The notes under the pieces: model-generated | The model's input: the letters and a program-made list of their open reading frames with translations, nothing else | Database searches by the model: none | Told to the model about the DNA's origin: nothing | In this document: piece by piece, positions 24,484 to 31,977 of the stretch | How positions within the stretch are numbered: position 1 is the first letter of the stretch | How the letters are laid out: every line of letters begins with the position of its first letter | Program-made: the position numbers and the translations under genes | Source of the DNA: Bog-473 sp963721585 | GTDB lineage: Bacteria; Actinomycetota; Acidimicrobiia; Acidimicrobiales; RAAP-2 | NCBI GenBank assembly: GCA_963721585.1 | Contig: CAVRJN010000008.1 | Span: 806,001-870,000 of the forward strand | DNA length: 64,000 nt | Reading direction: 5' to 3'

Positions 24484-24876
24484 GTGGCCCAATTCCCCCG
24501 CGTTGCACATGTGGCCCTGACTGTTACGAACTTCGAGAGAAGTCGTCCGTGGTACGAGAGCCTCATCGGGAGCCCACCGGTGATCGACGAGGACACGGGG
24601 GTGTTCCGTCACGCCGTGTGGCTGCTGGGGCACACGGCGGTGGGCATCCACCAGTTCCCGGACCCGCACGGTTCCGACCCCTTCGACGAGCGCAAGCCCG
24701 GCATGGACCACCTGGCGTTCGCGTGCACCGACCGCGCCGAACTCGAGGAATGGGCGTCGAAGCTCAACGAGCTTGGTATCGAGAACGGGGGCATCGTCGA
24801 CGCGTCGTACGGCTCGGGACTCTCGTTCCGCGATCCCGACAACATCGCGCTGGAGTTCTTCGCGCCGCCTGGCTGA
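24484..24876 (+). CDS. VOC-family protein
   Basis: 130 aa. RVAHVALTVTNFERSRPWYESLIGS, then GMDHLAFACTDRAELEEWASKLNELGI, ending FRDPDNIALEFFAP, the glyoxalase I/dioxygenase pattern with metal-type residues His, His and Glu. Start GTG 24484 is fixed by a strong AAGGAGG at 24472-24478 with 5-nt spacing; the longer frame from upstream has no such signal. Substrate unknown. Confidence 0.88.
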   Translation: MAQFPRVAHVALTVTNFERSRPWYESLIGSPPVIDEDTGVFRHAVWLLGHTAVGIHQFPDPHGSDPFDERKPGMDHLAFACTDRAELEEWASKLNELGIENGGIVDASYGSGLSFRDPDNIALEFFAPPG

Positions 24877-24918
24877 CTCACCGCAGGGCAACGACGAGTG
24901 TCGCTCCTGCGAGCCCGG

Positions 24919-25317
24919 TCATCCCGCGACAGGTTGTCCCTCGGCGTGGCCGAGCGCCGCTCCCAGTCCCTCCAAATCGGCCACGGTCACGGTCAATGCC
25001 GAATGACCGGCTCGCCGCAGCGGTGAGCGGACTCTCTCCGCGAAGTGGATGCAGAGACCGCCGTCGCGGTTCGTCCCGAAGGTCAATCCGTCGTCGGCAC
25101 GCGACATGCGAACTCCGCACGCCGTCCACCAGCGGTAATTCCGGGTGATGTGCGCACCGGTGATGTTCGTCAGTGGCGTCGCGATCTTGACCAGCCCGAA
25201 GGTGGCGACGAAGCCATCGTCGCTCAGTGTCACACCGTCCCGTGACGGACGCAGGAGAAAGGGCAACAGGACCGGCAGATAGCGCCTGTCGATCGCATAG
25301 TCGAAGTGGCGAGTCAT
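24919..25317 (-). CDS. Conserved actinobacterial hypothetical protein
   Basis: 132 aa. ATG 25317 with GGAGG 8 nt upstream. Pattern LRPSRDGVTLSDDGFVATFGLVKIATPLTNITGAHITRNYRWW, then RADDGLTFGTNRDGGLCIHFAE suggests a compact beta-rich, PH-like fold that I have the impression is common in actinobacteria without assigned function. No membrane segments. It lies downstream of the Clp N-domain gene on the same strand with a 57-bp gap. Confidence 0.65.
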   Translation of the reverse strand: MTRHFDYAIDRRYLPVLLPFLLRPSRDGVTLSDDGFVATFGLVKIATPLTNITGAHITRNYRWWTACGVRMSRADDGLTFGTNRDGGLCIHFAERVRSPLRRAGHSALTVTVADLEGLGAALGHAEGQPVAG

Positions 25318-25374
25318 TCGGCACACCTCCTGGTCGCCGGCGGCTGGAGCACCCCGCGGCGATCCGCACTTTCC

Positions 25375-26046
25375 TCAGCTCGGGCCGTCTGCCTTCACCA
25401 TGTGCAATACCGTCCCACAGTGCGTGCAGTACACGACCTGTATCGACAGGGATTCCGCATCCCCCTGATCGGGTGCAACAACGATGGTGCGAAATCGTGC
25501 CGCCTCGGTGACGCTCCTGCTGCAGCTGGGGCAGTGCGGCTCCCTCGATGGTGAGGAATGTCCCGGCGCGTCCCGAGGATCGCGGACGCGGCGGCCACCC
25601 GGTGTCTGCGCGCCGCCCGCGATGAGGCTGTTCACCTCCTGACGCACCCGCGGGAGATCCGCTCCGAGGCTGACGAGCACCGTGGCTGCCACTCCCTCGC
25701 CCTCGCGCACCAGCCCCAGCAGTATGTGCTCTGTCCCGATGTAGCTGTGATTGAGCTGCAGCGCCTCGCGCAACGAAAGCTCCAAGACTTTCTTGGCCCG
25801 CGGCGTGAAGGGCGGCGAGCCGCTCGGAACGGTCCCGGTCGGCCCGATGATTTCCTGGACCTGATCCCGGACGGCCTGGAAAGACACACCGAGTGAGCGC
25901 AACGCCTCGGCACCGACTCCATCCTCTTCGCGAAGCAGCCCGAGCAGAATGTGCTCGGTGCCGATGAACGAGTGGTTGAGCTGGCGCGCCTCTTCCTGCG
26001 CGAATGTGAGCACCCTCCGTGCCCGGTCGGTAAAGCGTTCGAACAC
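25375..26046 (-). CDS. Stand-alone double Clp N-domain protein with C-terminal zinc ribbon
   Basis: 223 aa. The start GTG gives VFERFTDRARRVLTFAQEEARQLNHSFIGTEH, identical in style to the ClpC N-terminus. It carries two Clp_N repeats: NHSFIGTEHILLGLLREEDGVGAEALRSLGV and NHSYIGTEHILLGLVREGEGVAATVLVSLGA. The AAA+ ATPase domains of ClpC are absent. The C-terminal third has paired cysteines CPSC and CTHC, a zinc-ribbon arrangement. It may act as an adaptor or substrate receptor for ClpC, or bind phospho-arginine-type marks as Clp N-domains do (inference). Confidence 0.85.
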   Translation of the reverse strand: MFERFTDRARRVLTFAQEEARQLNHSFIGTEHILLGLLREEDGVGAEALRSLGVSFQAVRDQVQEIIGPTGTVPSGSPPFTPRAKKVLELSLREALQLNHSYIGTEHILLGLVREGEGVAATVLVSLGADLPRVRQEVNSLIAGGAQTPGGRRVRDPRDAPGHSSPSREPHCPSCSRSVTEAARFRTIVVAPDQGDAESLSIQVVYCTHCGTVLHMVKADGPS

Positions 26047-26163
26047 GTCCCAAAGAGTACCGTCCTGACCCCGCTCACGGGACCCGTCGCCGAGCGCCAC
26101 GGACGAGCTGCGGCTGGGCGGCCCGGGGCTGGCCTTTCCGGTTCGACGGCAGCTCGGAGGACC

Positions 26164-27321
26164 TCAACGCGGGGCGCGGGGCATGCCCAACCCGATCATC
26201 GCGATGATGTCTCGCTGCACCTCATTGGTTCCGCCCCCGAACGTGAAGATGGTCTGGCTTCGCGCCTGGTTCTCGAGGCGGCCGCGCAGGACGGCCCCTG
26301 GTGACCCCTCGACCAGGTAGCCCGCTTGACCGACGATGTCGAGCAGCAGTCGATAGATCTCGAGAGCGAGCTCTGTTCCGTAGACCTTGGTCGCCGACGC
26401 ATCGGCCGGATTGAGGCCTTTGTCGGCGGCCCAAGCCACCTTCCAGTTCAACAACTTGAGCACGTCGACCTTTGCGTGCGCCTTGGCCAGGCCGATCTGA
26501 ACCCACTCGTGGTCGATCACCGTACGTCCGTCCCCGAGTCGATGATCCTGCGCCCATCGGCGGACCTCGGTCAGGCTCCTCGAGAGTCCCGAGGCGGGAC
26601 AGATCGCCACTCGCTCGTGATTGAGCTGGTTGGTGATCAGCTTCCAGCCCTGGTTCTCCGCCCCGACGAGGTTCTCGACCGGGACCCGGACGTCCTCGTA
26701 GAACGTCGAGCTGGTGATGTCACCCGCAATGGTGGCCAACGGTGTCCAGTGAAACCCGGGAGCACCGACCGGAACGATGAAGACCGAGAGGCCCTTGTGT
26801 TTGGGAGCATCGGGGTCGGTGCGCGCCGCCAACCAGACGTAGTCGGCATATTGGATCGCGCTGGTGAAGACCTTCTGGCCGGTGATCACGTACTCGTCTC
26901 CGTCACGCACGGCCCGCGTCTTGAGTGAGGCAAGGTCAGTGCCCGCCGAGGGCTCGGTGTAGCCGATGGAGAAGTGGACCTCCCCTTTGAGGATGCCCGG
27001 CAGGAGCCGTTCCTTTTGTTCGTCGGTGCCGAGGGCCATCAGTGTCGGTCCCACGCTGTTCAAGGTGAGCAGCGGGAGGGGCACACCGGCCCAGTGGGAT
27101 TCCTCCACGAAGATCATCTGATCGATCGGTCCCCGGGCCCGGCCGCCGTATTCGAGAGGCCACCCCAGGCCGAGCCAGCCGTCCTGACCCATCCGGCGGA
27201 TGTAGCGGGTATAGGACGGCTCGTCGGAGGGCGAAGCCTCCACGTCGGCGACGAGCGCTTCGAAGTACCGGCGGAGCTCTCGCTGCAAGTTCCGCTGTTC
27301 TTCCGTGAACTCCAGGTACAC
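26164..27321 (-). CDS. Acyl-CoA dehydrogenase
   Basis: 385 aa FAD-dependent dehydrogenase introducing an alpha,beta double bond in an acyl-CoA. Motifs: IGYTEPSAGTDLASLKTRA (FAD/substrate signature), GQKVFTSAIQYADYVWLAART, NQLNHERVAICPASGLSRSL, and C-terminal FTFGGGTNEVQRDIIAMIGLGMPR. The pattern resembles FadE subunits that work in heterotetramers in sterol side-chain and branched-chain degradation. GTG start with GGAGG 4 nt upstream. No beta-oxidation operon surrounds it. Substrate not assignable. Confidence 0.9.
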   Translation of the reverse strand: MYLEFTEEQRNLQRELRRYFEALVADVEASPSDEPSYTRYIRRMGQDGWLGLGWPLEYGGRARGPIDQMIFVEESHWAGVPLPLLTLNSVGPTLMALGTDEQKERLLPGILKGEVHFSIGYTEPSAGTDLASLKTRAVRDGDEYVITGQKVFTSAIQYADYVWLAARTDPDAPKHKGLSVFIVPVGAPGFHWTPLATIAGDITSSTFYEDVRVPVENLVGAENQGWKLITNQLNHERVAICPASGLSRSLTEVRRWAQDHRLGDGRTVIDHEWVQIGLAKAHAKVDVLKLLNWKVAWAADKGLNPADASATKVYGTELALEIYRLLLDIVGQAGYLVEGSPGAVLRGRLENQARSQTIFTFGGGTNEVQRDIIAMIGLGMPRAPR

Positions 27322-27461
27322 GTCACCTCCGGCTGTGCTGTCCGACCTTCGGGAGCATTATGGCGGCACGGGTCCCGATCGGCCCGCTCGCCGCCCGGGA
27401 ATCCGGGGCAACGGTGGACGCCCGACCCGAAAGCGTGCAGAACCGGCGCCCGGGAGGGTCA

Positions 27462-27659
27462 ATGGCTAGTGCGATGGTGTTCGTCGACGACGCCGTGCTC
27501 GGTCACTTGCCGCCCGTGTGCGCCAAGACGGGGGCCGAGACGATGGATCGCGGCGATGGGTCACCCTGTCTCGGGTCGACGATCCGTTCGCGGCAGCCAT
27601 CAGGCGATCGCAGACTGCCACCCGGGCGCCGAGCCGGGGGGGGTCCCGGCGCCCCGTAG
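27462..27659 (+). pseudogene. Small ORF, probable truncated or frameshifted gene remnant
   Basis: 65-codon frame with ATG 27462 preceded by GGAGGG at 5-nt spacing. The first half reads AMVFVDDAVLGHLPPVCAKTGAET; LPPVCxKTG is a motif I associate with small actinobacterial membrane proteins of unknown function. After that the reading becomes low-complexity Arg/Pro/Gly, while a neighbouring frame gives a plausible WVTLSRVDDPF continuation, so a frameshift is likely. No transmembrane part remains before the convergent DyP gene. The rest of 27322-27694 shows no other gene. Confidence 0.4.
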
Positions 27660-27694
27660 AGCGAGGCCGGCCGTCGCTGCGCCTCGTCCGGCTC

Positions 27695-28780
27695 CTACGC
27701 CGGCGTGCCGGCGAGCCCGCCGATGCCGAGCGAGCCGTCGCCGGGGGCGGCCCGAACGATGCCGCTCTCGGGGTCGGCATCACCGTTCCCGTGGGTCGTC
27801 GCGTCGTCTTGGTCCGGCAACGCCGGAGGATCGTCGAGAAAGTCGGCCGTGGGCACGAAGAAGAGGCTCCCGGTGACCGCAGTGGAGAAATCGAGGATCC
27901 GGTCGTAGTTGCCGGGTGGATCCCCCAGAAACATGCGCTGCAACATCAGCTCGGTCACCGAGGGTGTCGCCGCATACCCGATGAAGTAGGTGCCGAACTC
28001 GCCGGCGCCCAGCGACCCGAACGGCATGTTCTCGCGCAGGATCTGGCGCTGGGTGCCATCGGGGTCGATGATGGTGTTCAGCGCCACGTGTGAGTTGGAG
28101 GGCTTGACATCGTCGTCCATCTCGACGTTGGACAGCTTGGCCCGTCCGATGACTCGCTCCTGTTCCTCGACGCTCAGTGCGTCCCAGGCCGCCATGTCGT
28201 GCAGGTACTTCTGCACAATGACGTAGGTCCCACCGGAAAACGCCGGATCCCCGGCTCCGATGGTCACCGCGGCCTCGGCCGCCTGCCCGGTCGGGTTCTC
28301 GGTCCCGTCGACGAACCCGAGCAGGTCCCGCTCGTCGAAGTACCTGAACCCGTGGACCTCGTCGACCACCGTGGCCGCCCCCGCCAGCCTGCCGACAACG
28401 AGCGAGGCGAGCTCCCAGCAGAGGTCCATCGTCGCCGAGCGGATGTGAAAGAGGAGATCACCGGGAGTCGCAACGGCCTGGTGCGGACCGCCGTCGAGGA
28501 CCTGGAACGGATGCAGTTCCGCCGGTCGCGGGCCGGCGAAGAGACGATCCCACGCGCCCGATCCGACCCCCGCCACGACGGTCAATCCACCCTCGGGGGA
28601 ACGGAAGGAGACCGTCCGGGCCAATCCCGACAGGTCGGCCAGCAGGTCGTGGACCGCCTGTGCACCGCAGTCGTCGATCGTCAGGACGAGGATGACCGCG
28701 CTGGCGGTGAGTGGGGTGAGCACGGGCTGGGCCACTGCCTGATCGACAACGGCCTCCGGGCTCTGTGCGACGTTCGCCAT
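27695..28780 (-). CDS. DyP-type peroxidase with encapsulin cargo-loading-like C-terminus
   Basis: 361 aa heme peroxidase. The GFVDGTENP motif (about residue 155) contains the catalytic Asp of GxxDG. The C-terminal half has NTIIDPDGTQRQILRENMPFG and EFGTYFIGYAATPSVTELMLQRMF around the proximal heme side. It oxidises dyes, phenols or Mn with H2O2; no signal peptide is seen. The last residues, DGSLGIGGLAGTPA, closely match the extension that targets DyP into encapsulin shells, after an acidic flexible linker rich in Asp/Gly/Pro. No encapsulin gene is present in the window. ATG 28780 with GGGAG 7 nt upstream. Confidence 0.9.
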   Translation of the reverse strand: MANVAQSPEAVVDQAVAQPVLTPLTASAVILVLTIDDCGAQAVHDLLADLSGLARTVSFRSPEGGLTVVAGVGSGAWDRLFAGPRPAELHPFQVLDGGPHQAVATPGDLLFHIRSATMDLCWELASLVVGRLAGAATVVDEVHGFRYFDERDLLGFVDGTENPTGQAAEAAVTIGAGDPAFSGGTYVIVQKYLHDMAAWDALSVEEQERVIGRAKLSNVEMDDDVKPSNSHVALNTIIDPDGTQRQILRENMPFGSLGAGEFGTYFIGYAATPSVTELMLQRMFLGDPPGNYDRILDFSTAVTGSLFFVPTADFLDDPPALPDQDDATTHGNGDADPESGIVRAAPGDGSLGIGGLAGTPA

Positions 28781-28936
28781 TGGTGTTCTCCCGAGTTTCC
28801 TGTCGTGGCCACGAACCCACGGGCTCGTATGCCCCCGGGTCGGTTCCCGACGAGCGTAGCGGTGAGAAACGCCCAGGCGGGAGGGACAGGCCGCCGCCGG
28901 AGGGGCATCCTCCCGTCAAGTCGCGGTGCGATCGGC

Positions 28937-30560
28937 TCAGGCTCCCCGGGTGGCCGCCGTCGCCGCCTCGCGGGCGTGATAGCTCGACCGGGTGAGCGGT
29001 GATGCCTCGACATGCGCCACACCCAGTGCCGTCCCGACCTCGCGCAGCCGGTCGAACTCCTCGGGTGCCCAGTAGCGGGAGACCGGGAGGTGGTCCCGGC
29101 TGGGCCGCAGGTACTGTCCGATGGTGACGATGGAGACGCCCACGCCGCGCAGGTCGGCCATGGTGGCGACGACCTCGTCTTCTCGCTCACCGAGCCCGAC
29201 CATCAGCCCCGACTTGGTGACGAGACCCGCCTGCCCGGCCCGGGCGAGCACTGCCAGGCTGCGGCGCGTAGCCGGCCGAGGGCCGCACGGCCCGCTGCAG
29301 GCGGGCCACCGTCTCAATGTTGTGGTTCAGCACGTCGGGGCGGGCCTCGAAGATGGTGTCCAGCGACGCCGCATCGCCCCGGCAGTCCGAGATCAGGACC
29401 TCCACCGTCGTCTCGGGCGTGCGTGACCGGATGGCCCCGATGGTCTGCGCCATCGCGCCGGCCCCGCCGTCCGCAAGATCGTCGCGGGCCACGCAGGTGA
29501 TCACCGCGTGCCCCAGCCGCATCCGCTCCACCGCCTCGGCCACCCGCTCCGGCTCGTCGGGTGACAGCGGAAGAGGATGGCGGGTGTCCACCTGGCAGAA
29601 GCCGCAGGCCCGCGTGCACCGCTCGCCGTTGATCATGAAGGTGGCTGTGCCGTCGGCCCAGCATTCGTAGATGTTCGGGCAGCCCGCCTCCTCGCACACG
29701 GTGACGAGCCCGAGGTCATGGACGGTCGAGCCGAGCTTGCGGTAGCCCTTGCCGATGCGCACGGGCACCCGCATCCACTCCGGCTTGCGCTCTCCGATGT
29801 CGAGGCCCTGCTCGGGGGCGACGCCCGCCTGGCGCAGCCGGCGCAGCAGCGGGCGCTCCCGCATCGTCGACGCGCCCGGCAGATCGGCCGGGCCCTGCAC
29901 GACGTCGTGGCGATCGATGCTCCGCGCACCGAACGCCGCGGTGGCGCGCGCCACGAACGCGTCGACCACCTCCCCGTAGGCAACGTCGAGGCCCTCGGCC
30001 GCCAGGGAAGTCACGCCGCGATCCGCGATGCCGCACGGCACAATGTGCCCGAACATGGCGAGGTCGGGGCTCACGTTGAGTGCGACACCGTGGAGGGTGC
30101 GACGACGGCCGGAACCGGTGCGCACGGTCCGAATGCCGACGGCGGCGATCTTGCGGGGACGAGGACCCCGGGCGCCGATCCACACGCCCGGGTAGTCGCC
30201 CTCGCTCGTCGCCCCGCTCAGCCCGAGGTCGGCCAACGTCTCGATGACGACCTGCTCCAGCCGGTGCACGTGCGCCGGTCCGGATGCCGGGTCGTCTGGC
30301 ACCGTGACGATCGGGTAGGCCACCAGCTGGCCCGGCCCGTGGTACGTGACGTCGCCACCGCGGTCCGTCCGTTCGAGCACGGCTCCGACTGCAGCGGGGT
30401 CGACCAGCACGTGGCGCTCGTCCGCATGCGCCCCCAGCGTGTAGGTGTGCGGGTGCTGCAGGACCAGCAGGTAGTCGTCGGCCGCCTCGGCGGCCAGTGC
30501 GTGTTGGAGCCCGTACGCCTCGTGGTAGGGAACCGTCCCGAGCGACCGGACGCGCAGCAC
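28937..30560 (-). CDS. lipB-lipA: Fused octanoyltransferase-lipoyl synthase (LipB-LipA), frameshifted in LipA
   Basis: About 540 aa when repaired. LipB part (1 to about 230) transfers octanoyl from ACP to lipoyl domains: HPHTYTLGAHA, GGDVTYHGPGQLVAYPI, catalytic Lys in RKIAAVG (about 137) and Cys in VPCGIAD (about 175). LipA part (from about 235) is a radical-SAM sulfur insertase: auxiliary cluster CEEAGCPNIYEC, SAM cluster CTRACGFC. No stop separates them; LipA's own Met (MRERPLLRR) is in frame. At about 29261-29267 one extra base breaks LipA; SAGYA should continue RSLAVLARAGQAGLVTKSGLMVGLGE, found in the next frame to a stop at 28937. GTG 30560 lies 10 nt after the E2 stop codon. Confidence 0.88.
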
Positions 30561-30570
30561 CGGCGCGGCC

Positions 30571-31977
30571 TTAGAGCTCCGCAGCCCAGTCGCGGGTCCC
30601 GAGCAGGTCGGCGACCTTGCGCAGGAACAGCGACACGTACGCACCGTCGACCGCCCGGTGATCCCAGCTGACGCCGAGGATGCCGGTCGAGTGGATGGCG
30701 ATCGACTCGGACCCGTCGGGCTGCGTCACCACCACCGGCCGGCGGGCAATACCGTCGGTCGCGAGGATCGCCACCTGCGGCTGGTTGATGATCGGCACAG
30801 TGAAGTAGGTGCCGAAAGGGCCGTCGTTGGTGATGGAGAACGTCCCACCGGCAATGTCGTCCGCGTTGAGCTGACGGCCCCGTGCCCGTTCGGCCAGATC
30901 GCGGATGCGCCGCGCCACGCCGCGCAGCGTGACCTCTTCGGCCCGGTGGATGACCGGCACGATCAGGCCCTCGTGCGACAGGTCGACCGCGATCCCGAGG
31001 TTCACCTCGGCGTGGACGAGCAGCGAGTCGTCGACGACCGATGCGTTGAGCAACGGGAAGTCGCGCAGTGCCTCCACGGCGGCCCGGGCGACAAAGGGAA
31101 GGTAGGTCAGCGCGAAACCCTCCTCGGCCTTGAACCGCTCCCCCCAGGCCTTGCGCACGCGCTCGACGCCTTCGAAATCGACCTCGTTGGCGATGAACGC
31201 GTGGGGTGACGTCGCCTTCGAGCGCACCATGTGCTCCGCCGTGCGGCGCCGCATGTTGGAGAAGGGCACGACCTGGTCGCCGGCGGCCCGGAACGAGGCC
31301 ATGGAGACCGGCGGCGCCTGCGGCGTCCGCGCCACGGGCGAAACGGGGGCGGCCTGGACGGGCGGGGCTGCGGTCGGGGCCGCGGGCGGAGCCGCGGCGG
31401 CGGGAGCCGGCGGGGCCGCGTTTCGGCGCGCCTCGACCACGCGCTGCGCGTCATCCCTGGTGATGCGTCCACCGGAACCGGTGCCGGTCACCTCGGATTC
31501 GCTGATCCCGTTCTCGGCCAGCAGCTTGCGCACCATGGGCGACAACAGGCCCGGCCCGTCGCCGTCGCCACCGTCGCCATTGCTCTCGGCCGAGGGTGCC
31601 GGGGCCGGGGCCGGGGCCGGGGCGGCCGGAGGGGGTGGCGGAGGGGGTGGTGGTGGCGGTGGAGGGGGTGGTGGAGCGGCGGCCGCCGGTTCAGGCTCGG
31701 CCGCCGCGGCTGCCGGTGCACCTTGCGCCGGGGCCGGCGCCGCACCGTCGCCGATCACCGCCAGCTTCACGCCGACCTCGACCGTCTCGCCCTCGGGGAC
31801 GAGGATTTCGCTGAGGACGCCCGCCGCCGGCGACGGCACCTCGGAGTCGACCTTGTCGGTCGAGACCTCGAATAGCGGCTCGTCGCGCTCGACCGCGTCG
31901 CCGACGGCCTTCATCCAGCGGGTGATCGTCCCTTCGGTCACCGTCTCGCCGAGTTGCGGCATCATCACGTCAGCCAA
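30571..31977 (-). CDS. 2-oxoacid dehydrogenase E2 (dihydrolipoamide acyltransferase)
   Basis: 468 aa. N-terminal lipoyl domain has STDKVDSEV, whose Lys is lipoylated. A low-complexity linker of about 16 consecutive Pro plus Ala/Pro repeats follows. Then comes a peripheral E1/E3-binding domain (SPMVRKLLAENGISESEVTGTGSGGRITRDD) and a C-terminal catalytic domain ending GVSWDHRAVDGAYVSLFL (His and Asp of HxxxDG). It forms the core of pyruvate or 2-oxoglutarate dehydrogenase and may serve both in actinobacteria. TTG start, with AAGGGG 8 nt upstream, overlaps the lpd stop region by 8 nt; lipB-lipA follows 10 nt after its stop. aceE at 34 kb is a probable E1 partner. Confidence 0.9.
   Translation of the reverse strand: MADVMMPQLGETVTEGTITRWMKAVGDAVERDEPLFEVSTDKVDSEVPSPAAGVLSEILVPEGETVEVGVKLAVIGDGAAPAPAQGAPAAAAAEPEPAAAAPPPPPPPPPPPPPPPPAAPAPAPAPAPSAESNGDGGDGDGPGLLSPMVRKLLAENGISESEVTGTGSGGRITRDDAQRVVEARRNAAPPAPAAAAPPAAPTAAPPVQAAPVSPVARTPQAPPVSMASFRAAGDQVVPFSNMRRRTAEHMVRSKATSPHAFIANEVDFEGVERVRKAWGERFKAEEGFALTYLPFVARAAVEALRDFPLLNASVVDDSLLVHAEVNLGIAVDLSHEGLIVPVIHRAEEVTLRGVARRIRDLAERARGRQLNADDIAGGTFSITNDGPFGTYFTVPIINQPQVAILATDGIARRPVVVTQPDGSESIAIHSTGILGVSWDHRAVDGAYVSLFLRKVADLLGTRDWAAEL

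Noticed and set aside
26974..27876. 300-codon plus-strand frame over the acyl-CoA dehydrogenase start and DyP end
   Set aside because: It crosses two minus-strand genes and is Arg/Pro/Ser low complexity; only the 27462 remnant has any conserved-looking part.
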